Source of the DNA: Lentilactobacillus raoultii | Lineage (GTDB): Bacteria; Bacillota; Bacilli; Lactobacillales; Lactobacillaceae | Reading direction: 5' to 3' | Assembly (NCBI RefSeq): GCF_900411375.1 | Contig: NZ_LS422991.1 | Location: forward strand, 1 to 64,000 | Length of the DNA stretch: 64,000 nucleotides | Shown: piece by piece, positions 27,928-34,763 of the stretch | Layout of the letters: each line of letters begins with the position of its first letter | Numbering within the stretch: position 1 is the stretch's first letter | Position numbers and translations under genes: made by a program | The notes under the pieces: model-generated | The model's input: only the letters and a program-made list of their open reading frames with translations | Told to the model about the DNA's origin: nothing | Database searches by the model: none

Positions 27928-28905
27928 ATGGAATATCGAACATTTGGTAAAACCAACTTTAAGATCAGTGAAGTTTCTCTCGGGACTTGGCAACTTGGCG
28001 GTAAGTGGGGAACCCCATTTGACGAAAAAGATGCTCATGACACCCTTTCGGAAGCTTACGATCGCGGGGTTAATTTCTTTGATACCGCAGACGGCTATCA
28101 AGGTGGTAAGAGTGAGCAAGCCGTTGGTGAGTTTGTTAAAAGCCATCCGGACGTTCATTTTACAACCAAAATCGGCCGCAAAGAAGAACCACTCAGCGCC
28201 GAACATTTCAATCCGGACCACTTAACCCGTTACGTTGACGACTCCTTGAAAAATATGGGCGTGGATGCCTTGGATTGTGTCTTACTGCATTGTCCGCCAA
28301 TGAGCGTTTACTATATGCCGGAAACCTTTTTTACACTGGATCAGTTAAAAAAGGCCGGCAAAATCAAGCATTACGGTGTCAGTGTTGAACGAGTTGAAGA
28401 GGCAATCAAAGCCATGTCCTATGGCATTTCAGCGGTTGAAATTATCTTCAACATGTTCCGTTTGCGCCCAGCTGAGTTGTTCTTTGATTTAGCCAAGAAA
28501 AATAACATTGGTATTTTGGCTCGAGTACCATTGGCAAGTGGCCTGCTTACCGGTAAATACACCGCAGATACAAAATTCGCCCCCGAAGATCATCGAACAA
28601 CCAATCGAAATGGTCAACTCTTTGATAAGGGAGAAACTTTCTCCGGTGTGGATTACCTAACCGGCGTCAAGGCAGCCAATGAGTTAAAGGAACGGTTGGG
28701 TACTGATAACCTTGCAGCGCTGGCCTTGCGGTATATTTTAATGTATGATGCGGTTTCTGCGGTCATCCCTGGTGCCAGCAATCCAACCCAAATCGAACGG
28801 AATACAACGGCAGCTGATTTACCAGCATTAACTGACGAACAAATGGCCATTGTGAAAGATGTCTATGATAAGTACATCAAGAATCCGGTCGAATATCTCT
28901 GGTAA
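27928..28905 (+). CDS. Aldo/keto reductase
   Basis: 325 residues from ATG 27928 (AAAGGA 7-8 nt upstream; the in-frame upstream extension has no ribosome site). NADPH-dependent TIM-barrel oxidoreductase: GTWQLGG at the start, catalytic Asp/Tyr in FFDTADGYQGGKSE, lysine in HFTTKIGRK and histidine in LLHCPP, cofactor site VIPGASNPTQIERN. Substrate unknown; under control of the divergent MerR-type gene it may detoxify aldehydes or ketones. Own terminator. Confidence 0.9.
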   Translation: MEYRTFGKTNFKISEVSLGTWQLGGKWGTPFDEKDAHDTLSEAYDRGVNFFDTADGYQGGKSEQAVGEFVKSHPDVHFTTKIGRKEEPLSAEHFNPDHLTRYVDDSLKNMGVDALDCVLLHCPPMSVYYMPETFFTLDQLKKAGKIKHYGVSVERVEEAIKAMSYGISAVEIIFNMFRLRPAELFFDLAKKNNIGILARVPLASGLLTGKYTADTKFAPEDHRTTNRNGQLFDKGETFSGVDYLTGVKAANELKERLGTDNLAALALRYILMYDAVSAVIPGASNPTQIERNTTAADLPALTDEQMAIVKDVYDKYIKNPVEYLW

Positions 28906-28942
28906 ACTTCTTAATCATTTAGCAACTAATCCAAGTTAACTA

Positions 28943-28994
28943 AAACAACCGATCACCAAATCGTCTAACGAGGACTTGTGATCGGTTGTTTTTT
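28943..28994 (+). terminator. Terminator of the aldo/keto reductase gene
   Basis: A 14-bp perfect stem (28943-28956 with 28978-28991) followed by T-rich sequence. Confidence 0.88.
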
Positions 28995-29030
28995 CTTAGC
29001 ATTAATCAATTTAGAATAGTTGGTTTGAAA

Positions 29031-29225
29031 TTACTTATGGTTTTTTCGAAAAATAAATGAACAGCCAAACAAAATGATTGCCAACACAAACGACCAGCCG
29101 ATTACGCCTTATGGCCGATTGTAGCCAATAACAACGACTGTTTTATTGCTGAATAGTGCTGCCGTAAACAAAACAATGAAGATTAAGAAACAAAATCCAG
29201 CCAATGATAATAATAAATTTCTCAT
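29031..29225 (-). pseudogene. Two-helix small membrane protein broken by an in-frame TAA
   Basis: From ATG 29225 (GCGGGA upstream) one frame reads a membrane helix (MRNLLLSLAGFCFLIFIVLF) and loop ending GYNRP, then a TAA stop (29109-29111). The same frame goes straight on with a second good membrane helix (GVIGWSFVLAIILFGCSFIF) and a basic tail, ending at TAA 29031. The intact product would have 64 residues in two helices. Read as a one-codon nonsense mutation; a real 38-residue peptide is the alternative. Family unknown. Confidence 0.55.
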
Positions 29226-29398
29226 TTGGATTTCCCGCTTTCCTCTGCTTAAAAAGAACCATTTGTCCAACCCTAATTGCCGCTTTTCAAGATGACTTCA
29301 TAATATACTTATTAACCAATTAGTAAAACAAAAAGCTCAATAAATTAATTGCCCATAAACCAGTTTTTACTATTGAGGTTTGTGGCTGTTCCTACACC

Positions 29399-29423
29399 AA
29401 AAAAGCCCCATTTTTTAAGGGCC
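29399..29423 (-). terminator. Probable terminator of hicB
   Basis: On the minus strand a short GC-rich stem (GGCCC with GGGGC, 4-5 bp) is followed by TTTTTT at 29399-29404. Weak stem but well placed, about 40 nt after the hicB stop. Confidence 0.45.
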
Positions 29424-29458
29424 ATCGTCAATGTTTAGTTTTTACTTTTAGACTTAAA

Positions 29459-29896
29459 TCAGTTAGCCTTTGAAATTGCCTCGGTGAGTAATTTTGAGAA
29501 ATTAACTTTTTTCTTTTTACCCATGGTATCAGCCCATTTAGGAATCGTTAAGGTCTTTTTAACCGGCTTATTATTATTCAAATATTTCTCTAAATCAACG
29601 GGAACCATTGATTTAAACGAACGGTTTGGATCGTACGTCAACGTGAAATCCGGCTCTTGTTTGAAGGGATTGTCATTAGCCAATGAAACATCATTTAAAT
29701 TCGAAGAAGCCGGCAATTCATGACCATTGTCTAAATAATCCGCTGCTACAATCCCCAACCAATCAGCCGCCATTTTCATAGCATCCGCAACATTGGTTCC
29801 TTGAGTGCCAGACGAGCCAAAATCAGGAAAGTAAACATAATATTTAATCGACTCTTCAGAATCATAATAAAACAAAGCAGGATATGCGATATACAT
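29459..29896 (-). CDS. hicB: HicB-family antitoxin without intact HicA
   Basis: 145 residues from ATG 29896, with AAAGGAG 7 nt upstream. The N-terminal RNase-H-like HicB fold is recognised from YPALFYYDSEESIKYYVYFPDF and the helix GTNVADAMKMAADWLGIV. The C-terminal end (KTLTIPKWADTMG with NFSKLLTEAI) is a ribbon-helix-helix-like DNA-binding segment. HicB normally neutralises the small mRNA interferase HicA encoded just upstream and represses the operon. Here only a 12-codon relic of hicA remains, so this protein is an orphan that may still act as a repressor. Confidence 0.85.
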   Translation of the reverse strand: MYIAYPALFYYDSEESIKYYVYFPDFGSSGTQGTNVADAMKMAADWLGIVAADYLDNGHELPASSNLNDVSLANDNPFKQEPDFTLTYDPNRSFKSMVPVDLEKYLNNNKPVKKTLTIPKWADTMGKKKKVNFSKLLTEAISKAN

Positions 29897-29930
29897 GTTG
29901 ACGCTCCTTTCGATGCGCAAAGAAAGCCGG

Positions 29931-29969
29931 CTAAAGCAGCCCAACCCCTTGCTTTTGTGTCATAGGCAT
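29931..29969 (-). pseudogene. hicA: Relic of the HicA toxin gene
   Basis: Directly upstream of hicB an ATG at 29969 opens a 12-codon ORF starting MPMTQKQ, the usual opening of HicA, then GVGLL and a stop. HicA proteins (about 60 residues) often end with a KQAGLL-like tail, so the relic looks like the two ends of hicA joined by an internal deletion, perhaps across a repeated Lys-Gln stretch. The catalytic histidine region (GSH) is gone. The relic keeps the promoter and the hicB ribosome site intact. Confidence 0.6.
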
Positions 29970-29994
29970 GTGCAAGATACCACCCCACAAAATC

Positions 29995-30017
29995 ATTGTA
30001 ACACGTATAATACGTGT
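29995..30017 (-). promoter_or_regulatory. hicAB operator and -10 box
   Basis: A perfect 17-bp palindrome ACACGTATAATACGTGT (30001-30017) directly abuts the minus-strand -10 TACAAT (29995-30000). It fills the promoter spacer; the -35 is weak. This is a strong candidate for the HicB autorepression operator. Confidence 0.65.
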
Positions 30018-30144
30018 GAGTAGAAAAAAAGTGTTCAAAACGATATTCAAACAATTAACCGCTAACAAGCTAATCAGCAAGCAATAACATTAGGCTTGAT
30101 TCCTTCATTATTTCAGCCAACTTTTTTATCAGATTCTGCGTTCT

Positions 30145-30177
30145 TTTACTGGACTATTACCAATTGAGGATTATACT
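30145..30177 (+). promoter_or_regulatory. Promoter element shared by immunity genes and the SDP-like operon
   Basis: TTTACT, GACTATTA and TTGAGGATTATACT occur at fixed spacing, ending in the -10 TATACT (30172-30177). The same arrangement recurs at 31706-31738 before the SDP-like operon, with 26 of 33 positions identical. A standard -35 is lacking, so an activator is likely. The leader to the first sdpI-like gene is about 70 nt. Confidence 0.6.
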
Positions 30178-30249
30178 ATAAGCACCATTTCAAGAAGCAC
30201 CTGATAGCTTTTACTGATTAATGTCGTTCAAAGGAATGGGGGTATCGAC

Positions 30250-30543
30250 ATGCGTTCACTTTTCGTGATCCTCTTTGTGGCTTTAACCATCACATACCTC
30301 ATTTTTAAATTTCTCCCCTACAGAATTTCTCGATTTGTCGGATTTCGAATGCCGTTTGTTTTCCATTCCCAAGAGGACTGGAGCCGAGGTCAAACTGCCG
30401 GTTACAGCATTATATTACTTTCTCTTGCCGTCTTAATTATTCTTAACTATTTGATCAAAATACCTGCTTGGCTAAATTTCGGTTTGCTGATCATTTTGAT
30501 CTCAATCACTGTTATCTACATTGGTCAAAAGGTTAATAAATAA
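30250..30543 (+). CDS. SdpI-like immunity protein 1
   Basis: 97 residues with three hydrophobic helices. Between helices 1 and 2 lies the SdpI-family segment: FVGFRMPFVFHS followed by E-D-W and Q-T-A-G-Y, equivalent to the VGIRTPWT...W motif of Bacillus SdpI, the membrane protein that protects producers from the SDP toxin and sequesters the repressor SdpR. Here only the C-terminal SdpI-type unit is present, not the full-length protein. It shares a promoter element with the SDP-like operon 1.2 kb downstream and is followed after 31 nt by a second family member. Immunity role is inferred. Confidence 0.75.
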   Translation: MRSLFVILFVALTITYLIFKFLPYRISRFVGFRMPFVFHSQEDWSRGQTAGYSIILLSLAVLIILNYLIKIPAWLNFGLLIILISITVIYIGQKVNK

Positions 30544-30574
30544 GCGCTTACTATCCCAAAGGGGGGCAATTAAT

Positions 30575-30865
30575 ATGCAAGTAATCTTTCTGTTCCTCCT
30601 CATTATTTTCGCCGTCGATTATCTCTTCTTTAGATTCGATTCTGCCCAAGTCCAATTCTTCGTTGGCTTTCGCACGCCATCTGCTTATAAATCTAAGGAG
30701 AACTGGGAACACGCTCAAAAAATTGGCTACGAGCTGATGTTCTTCTTTTGCGTACTTTTCGCTATTCTTAACTATTTTATCTTAATCCCTAATTGGCTGG
30801 ACTCAAGCTTTGTAGCTTTCATCACCGTTATCGTACTTGTCACTATTGAATATAAACTCAGGTAA
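30575..30865 (+). CDS. SdpI-like immunity protein 2
   Basis: 96 residues from ATG 30575, with AAGGGGGG 7-8 nt upstream (a longer in-frame ORF overlaps gene 1 but lacks a ribosome site). Three membrane helices; the SdpI loop FVGFRTPSAYKSKENW is very clear. Close to protein 3 at 34403-34693: the 26 residues from this loop into helix 2 are identical and both end TIEYKLR. Probably cotranscribed with protein 1 and ends at a two-way terminator facing the dps-like gene. Confidence 0.8.
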   Translation: MQVIFLFLLIIFAVDYLFFRFDSAQVQFFVGFRTPSAYKSKENWEHAQKIGYELMFFFCVLFAILNYFILIPNWLDSSFVAFITVIVLVTIEYKLR

Positions 30866-30875
30866 TTAACCTATC

Positions 30876-30916
30876 AAAAAGGGCTTGCAACTCAATCCGA
30901 AGTTGTAGGCCCCTTT
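30876..30916. terminator. Two-way terminator, copy A
   Basis: A stem of about 15 bp (30878-30892 with 30901-30916, one bulge) between the converging sdpI-like and dps-like genes. The five-T run is on the minus-strand side. The equivalent hairpin in copy B is perfect. Confidence 0.7.
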
Positions 30917-30946
30917 GCATCCCAATAGCCCATTTTAATGTCTAAC

Positions 30947-31490
30947 TTAATCATCATCCTCTTCATCCAAGCCTTCGCGCGGTGTCCGCCCCAAAAGTGC
31001 TTGTAATGAAGCAATTTGGTGATTATTTTCACCTAGGAGAGTTATCAAATGTTGAGCTAAAACTGGCCGATCTTCCTTTTCTGCTAACTTAATTGCTCGG
31101 GTAACGAACAAATTTGAAGTGTCATAATCATGCACTAATTCGTTAATTAACCACTCAGCTGTTTGATACTTATTTTGTCCTTTTTCCTGTAGCATTGCAT
31201 ACTCAGCAAACTCTTTTTGAGTAGTGGGCGTTAATAAGTCTTCATCGATTAACACAGTCCCTAACTCATCCTTTTGGCGATACGCCTGCTGAAGTAAGCC
31301 CGCCATCACCTGTTTTAAAGCCGCCGACGAAGCCCTTTGAGATACCACTTTGTCTGTTGTAATTTATCGGCCAAGACGACCAGGTTGGCAACAATGTGGC
31401 CAGTCATGGCTCCGGCTGTCGGCGTGTGATGATCAATGTCAGCCTGCTTAACTTCTGCTTGATATAATTTTCCGGTGTTTCAGTTGTCAT
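30947..31490 (-). pseudogene. Frameshifted dps-like gene (copy A)
   Basis: Matches the intact 181-residue gene at 34764-35309 from its ATG (31490) to its stop (30947), but has lost one base near 31464 (a T in the run before CCGG) and one near 31328 (GCCGCCGACGAAG against GCCGCCGCATGAAG). The C-terminal 120 or so residues are still open and highly conserved (e.g. DYDTSNLFVTRAIKLAEKED). No ribosome site serves the remaining frame, so it is probably not made. Confidence 0.8.
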
Positions 31491-31503
31491 TTTAATTTCC
31501 CTC

Positions 31504-31630
31504 TTACTTCACTTTGACCGATTTCACGTCGTATCCTAACTCAGTGACCGTCTTTGATAACTGATCGGTTGAAACCTGATCAGCGTCGAAATCCACTTTA
31601 ACTTTTGCAGCATTAAAGAGAACCTTAACT
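31504..31630 (-). pseudogene. 3' fragment of copZ (copy A)
   Basis: The last 40 or so codons of the copZ metal-chaperone gene, about 90 percent identical to 35323-35449. The fragment ends abruptly at 31630; the start codon and the CxxC metal site are missing, and the following sequence is unrelated. This marks the break point of the duplication. Confidence 0.8.
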
Positions 31631-31705
31631 ATTTATTTGTTAGAGAGATTATAAATCCATTTTCACGCAGAATAATTGCATTTTTAATTTCAATTTTAAA
31701 GATCA

Positions 31706-31738
31706 TTTACTAGACTATTATTGTTTGAAGATTATAAT
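31706..31738 (+). promoter_or_regulatory. Promoter of the SDP-like operon
   Basis: TTTACT, GACTATTA and TTGAAGATTATAAT with the same spacing as at 30145-30177, ending in a perfect -10 TATAAT (31733-31738). No -35 hexamer at 17 nt. The leader before the first gene is about 22 nt. Shared control with the first immunity gene is implied. Confidence 0.6.
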
Positions 31739-31766
31739 GTAGTCACAATATAAGGAGGTGCTAAAA

Positions 31767-32141
31767 ATGACTCGTATAATTGCTTATTATGATAACGAAT
31801 GCTCGTTATGCATTAAAATTCAAAAGAAGTTGAAGAAATTAGATCATAATCAGAATATTGACTTCATTGGAATTCGAAACAATGCTTTTTTACCTTTTTC
31901 AGAAGAACTTATGTCAAAAGAAATGTACGTTTATAACGAACAAAATCATCACTTTTCAACTGGTATAAATGCTATTTATGAGCTCACTTTGGTCATCCCT
32001 TCGCTAAGAATTTTAAGCGCTTTCATAAAGCTCTCAATCATCTTTGGCTTCGGCAAGTGGCTGTATAAACTCATTGCTAAAAATAGACGCATGGTACCCG
32101 TTAACAATTGCAACAACGATTCATGCAAAATTGGCAAGTAG
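31767..32141 (+). CDS. DCC-family thiol-disulfide oxidoreductase-like protein
   Basis: 124 residues from ATG 31767, AGGAGG 8 nt upstream. The N-terminus carries the DCC motif D9-N-E-C12-S-L-C15 in a thioredoxin-like fold, and a further cysteine pair (NNCNNDSCK) lies at the C-terminus. DCC (DUF393, YuxK-like) proteins are often encoded beside or fused to HTTM-domain membrane proteins, and here SdpB, an HTTM relative, is two genes downstream. First gene of the SDP-like operon; 23 nt before sdpA. Likely acts in processing or folding of the toxin, though that toxin has no cysteine. Confidence 0.8.
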   Translation: MTRIIAYYDNECSLCIKIQKKLKKLDHNQNIDFIGIRNNAFLPFSEELMSKEMYVYNEQNHHFSTGINAIYELTLVIPSLRILSAFIKLSIIFGFGKWLYKLIAKNRRMVPVNNCNNDSCKIGK

Positions 32142-32164
32142 CAATAGCAGGGGGGCGGTTTTTT

Positions 32165-32677
32165 ATGCGAAAATTATTATTTGCAATTCTCACATTTGTA
32201 GTTGTCTTTGGAATGCTTGGAATCGCTTTACTGTGCGCAATTCCCTCAACAGCATTAAACCTACCTCTAACAACAAAACTAACCGTTTCTAATGTTTTCC
32301 CACAAGGTTGGGGATTTTTCACTAAAAATCCTTTAGATGAAGCTATCGACTTACAACCAGTTGGAAATAAATCAAATAAAGTCTACTGGCCAATGTTAAA
32401 CAGCCATGATTTCTCCGGATTTAATCGATATGGGCGTACTGAAGGAATTGAAATTGGCAGTATCTCAAGTTTGATCCCCAAAAATAAATGGCAAAGAGGT
32501 TCCCAAAAGAACCGAGGGAAACATTTATATCTATCAATAAAGAATCCAAGCCGCACAAAATTTCTTCATGGAAAGTATAAATTATCCTATCAAGAAATCA
32601 TTCCGTGGGCATATGCAAATGAATACTCAAATAAGCATATTATGAAAAAATACGTTTATCTAAACATTCTGAAATAA
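32165..32677 (+). CDS. sdpA: SdpA-like toxin maturation protein
   Basis: 170 residues from ATG 32165 (AGGGGGG upstream; the longer frame starting at 32108 overlaps the previous gene). One N-terminal membrane helix (residues 1-25) and a domain beginning with the SdpA hallmark FPQGWGFFTKNP (45-56). In Bacillus SdpA is a soluble membrane-associated protein needed with SdpB to turn pro-SdpC into the SDP toxin; this homologue carries its own membrane anchor. 14 nt before sdpB. Confidence 0.8.
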   Translation: MRKLLFAILTFVVVFGMLGIALLCAIPSTALNLPLTTKLTVSNVFPQGWGFFTKNPLDEAIDLQPVGNKSNKVYWPMLNSHDFSGFNRYGRTEGIEIGSISSLIPKNKWQRGSQKNRGKHLYLSIKNPSRTKFLHGKYKLSYQEIIPWAYANEYSNKHIMKKYVYLNILK

Positions 32678-32691
32678 AGAAGGCGATATTC

Positions 32692-33648
32692 ATGGTCAAA
32701 GATTGGATTAGCGCACAAAGCGTTTCATTTTCAAAGTATCTATCAAAATTCAACCCTTGGACGCCGGTTTATAGTTTGGCGAGATCTTTAATTGCTTTAT
32801 CGCTGCTATTAACCCTAATTTTTAACAAGATAACAACTCTTTTTCCATACCCAATAGCATTATCTAACGAAACAAGTTCACCATTTTCAATTTTCCATAT
32901 TTTAGGTTTCAACTCGGTCGGATTAGTTATGGGGAAAACAGTTTGTATCCTGATTCTCCTAGCAGTAATCAGTGGTTATTTCCCCCAAATTACAGGATTA
33001 CTTCATTATTGGGTCGCCTTTAGCGTTCAAAATTCAATGACTACCATTGATGGTGGCGAACAGGTAGCCGTTGTCATCACGCTTCTTTTAATCCCGATAG
33101 CAGTGACTGATTTCAGAAAAAACGCTTGGCTTCAAGTATCCCCAAACGAAAACGATCTTCGAGATTATTTTAAAATAATCGGCTTAATGTTTTACTGGGC
33201 GCTAAGATTCCAAGTCTTTGTCATTTATGCAGATGCTTTTATTCAAAAACTATCTGTAAAAGAATGGCTCGATGGTACTTCTCTGTATTACTATTTCAAC
33301 AACTATCTCATCAGCATGCCTAACATTTTTCATAAAATGTTCGACTTCATTTTAAACAGCAAATTGGTCATCATTCCAACGTGGGGGACTCTTATTGCCG
33401 AATGCTTATTAATGTTATCCTTCTTAGCGCCGGTTGGAAAATGGAAATACTTTTTCTTATTGGGATTTTTCATGCATCTGATGTTTGCTATTATAATTGG
33501 TCTTTTTTCATTCTCACTAGTTATGATAGGCGCATTAGTCCTGTACCTGGTACCTCTAAAGACAGATCTCTACGAATTACGAACTCACTTGAAAGCTCTC
33601 AAATTATCAACTATCAAATCTTCTCCACATTCAAAGGAGGAAAATTAA
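32692..33648 (+). CDS. sdpB: SdpB-like membrane maturation protein (HTTM family)
   Basis: 318 residues with about six membrane helices. The start of the domain (NPWTPVYSLARSLIALSLLL) and the loop TTIDGGEQVAVVITLLLIP followed by TDFRK are typical of SdpB, a member of the HTTM/vitamin K-dependent carboxylase-like family. Works with SdpA in maturation of the SDP toxin precursor. RBS GAAGGCGA. The sdpC-like start follows the stop codon with a single base between, so the two are translationally coupled. Confidence 0.85.
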   Translation: MVKDWISAQSVSFSKYLSKFNPWTPVYSLARSLIALSLLLTLIFNKITTLFPYPIALSNETSSPFSIFHILGFNSVGLVMGKTVCILILLAVISGYFPQITGLLHYWVAFSVQNSMTTIDGGEQVAVVITLLLIPIAVTDFRKNAWLQVSPNENDLRDYFKIIGLMFYWALRFQVFVIYADAFIQKLSVKEWLDGTSLYYYFNNYLISMPNIFHKMFDFILNSKLVIIPTWGTLIAECLLMLSFLAPVGKWKYFFLLGFFMHLMFAIIIGLFSFSLVMIGALVLYLVPLKTDLYELRTHLKALKLSTIKSSPHSKEEN

Positions 33649-33649
33649 G

Positions 33650-34267
33650 ATGAAAATTTTAAAATCTGTTTTAATTGCTGCCTTATCCTTTATTCTATTC
33701 ACTGGAATTATTATCCCAAAGAGTACAAGTTCAGCTAAAAGAGAATACTCTGGCGAACAGTTATATGCTGGATTCACTAGTGATACCGGTGCTTTTGCGC
33801 ATCATTTATCGGACGGCTTAAAAAATCAAATTTTCATTCAGAAAAATCAAAAATCAACTTTGAATGGACGAAAAGACTATCAAAAGAAGCTTGACACGCT
33901 CGTTTATAAAAAGAACCCTGCCTATTTTAAAGAGTTAAAGAAAGCTTTTTATCACAAAGACTATCTTGCTGCCCAAAAATTAGTTTACGAGGGAGAGAAG
34001 TATAACGAAAATTATTATAAGCACTTGCTTCTGGTTAATGGTAATAAAAAAGCTGAGTCTTTCATTACGAATACCGAGGACAAAAGAGGTGGTAAAATCT
34101 CATTTAGCACTATCGCAAAGGTTGAAAATATTGCATATGCGGTCAATGCTGTCGTAGGTGTGGTGGATGCTATCGCTGCTGTCACTTTAGTTATAGTAGG
34201 AGCTTATTTCACAGATTCAATTAATACGCAGATTGTTACTAAAGGTCTGGTAAATGCTACTCAATAA
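33650..34267 (+). CDS. sdpC: SdpC-like toxin precursor
   Basis: 205 residues, matching Bacillus pro-SdpC in size and plan. Signal peptide 1-29 (cleavage likely after STSSA), then YSGEQLYAGFTSDTGAFAHHL, equivalent to the FSGEDYFRGLLFGQGEVGKL of SdpC, a charged middle region, and a hydrophobic segment (161-187, NIAYAVNAVVGV onward) where the 42-residue SDP peptide lies in Bacillus. In Bacillus the peptide collapses the proton motive force of sister cells. There is no cysteine anywhere, unlike SDP, which has a disulfide. RBS GGAGGA. Followed after 135 nt by an sdpI-like gene. Confidence 0.78.
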   Translation: MKILKSVLIAALSFILFTGIIIPKSTSSAKREYSGEQLYAGFTSDTGAFAHHLSDGLKNQIFIQKNQKSTLNGRKDYQKKLDTLVYKKNPAYFKELKKAFYHKDYLAAQKLVYEGEKYNENYYKHLLLVNGNKKAESFITNTEDKRGGKISFSTIAKVENIAYAVNAVVGVVDAIAAVTLVIVGAYFTDSINTQIVTKGLVNATQ

Positions 34268-34402
34268 GTTCTAAGAAATTGCCATTAAAAACATCTTTGG
34301 TCATCATTGTGACTCTACAAAACTCCTTGATTGTGTATTTTCTCGGAGAATATCTTTTGAAATAATTCTAGCAATTTTCCGGTATTTAGAGGGGGGATTC
34401 AT

Positions 34403-34693
34403 ATGCGCATAATCTTCTTAGTTCTTCTGATCATAACCGTCGTTAATTATATCTTTTTTAGATTCGATTCCACTCAAGTTTCACATTTCGTTGGCTTTCG
34501 AACCCCCTCGGCGTACAAATCTAAAGAAAACTGGGAACATGCTCAAAAAATTGGCTACGAGCTGACACTACCTTATTTTGTTTTCTTCACGGTGCTCAAC
34601 TATCTCATTTCAATTCCAAATTGGCTTAACCTAAGCCTGATCGTGTTCATTGCCATTGTCACCATTTTTACTATCGAATATAAACTCAGGTAA
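34403..34693 (+). CDS. SdpI-like immunity protein 3
   Basis: 96 residues; RBS AGAGGGGGG about 7 nt before the ATG. Three membrane helices and the same SdpI loop (FVGFRTPSAYKSKENW) as protein 2, of which it is the repeat-B counterpart. No terminator is seen between sdpC and this gene, so it may be read from the toxin promoter and act as its cognate immunity gene. The N- and C-terminal helices have diverged from protein 2, as expected if the two meet different toxins. Confidence 0.8.
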   Translation: MRIIFLVLLIITVVNYIFFRFDSTQVSHFVGFRTPSAYKSKENWEHAQKIGYELTLPYFVFFTVLNYLISIPNWLNLSLIVFIAIVTIFTIEYKLR

Positions 34694-34703
34694 TCAATCT
34701 GTC

Positions 34704-34744
34704 AAAAAGGGCCCGCAACTCATTCCAAAGTTGCGGGTCCCTTT
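34704..34744. terminator. Two-way terminator, copy B
   Basis: A 15-bp stem (34706-34720 with 34729-34744, one base bulged) between the converging sdpI-like and dps genes; five T follow on the minus strand. Confidence 0.8.
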
Positions 34745-34763
34745 GCATCCCAACCGTCCTAAC

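Larger units (their letters stand above)
30575..31630. repeat. Direct repeat copy A (sdpI-dps-copZ), decayed
   Basis: About 1.05 kb matching copy B at 34403-35449 in the same orientation and gene order: sdpI-like (+), two-way terminator, dps-like (-), end of copZ (-). The dps part is over 90 percent identical by eye; the sdpI part less so. Copy A has frame-destroying single-base losses in dps and breaks off inside copZ at 31630, where unrelated AT-rich DNA begins. The two copies bracket the SDP-like operon. Confidence 0.8.

Noticed and set aside
29776-30054. 92-codon minus-strand ORF across the hicB start
   Set aside because: It covers the hicAB promoter, the palindromic operator and the hicA relic in a different frame, with no ribosome site.
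30947-31348. Separate 133-residue protein gene
   Set aside because: It is the surviving C-terminal frame of the frameshifted dps copy A; no ribosome site stands before it and it matches copy B in full.
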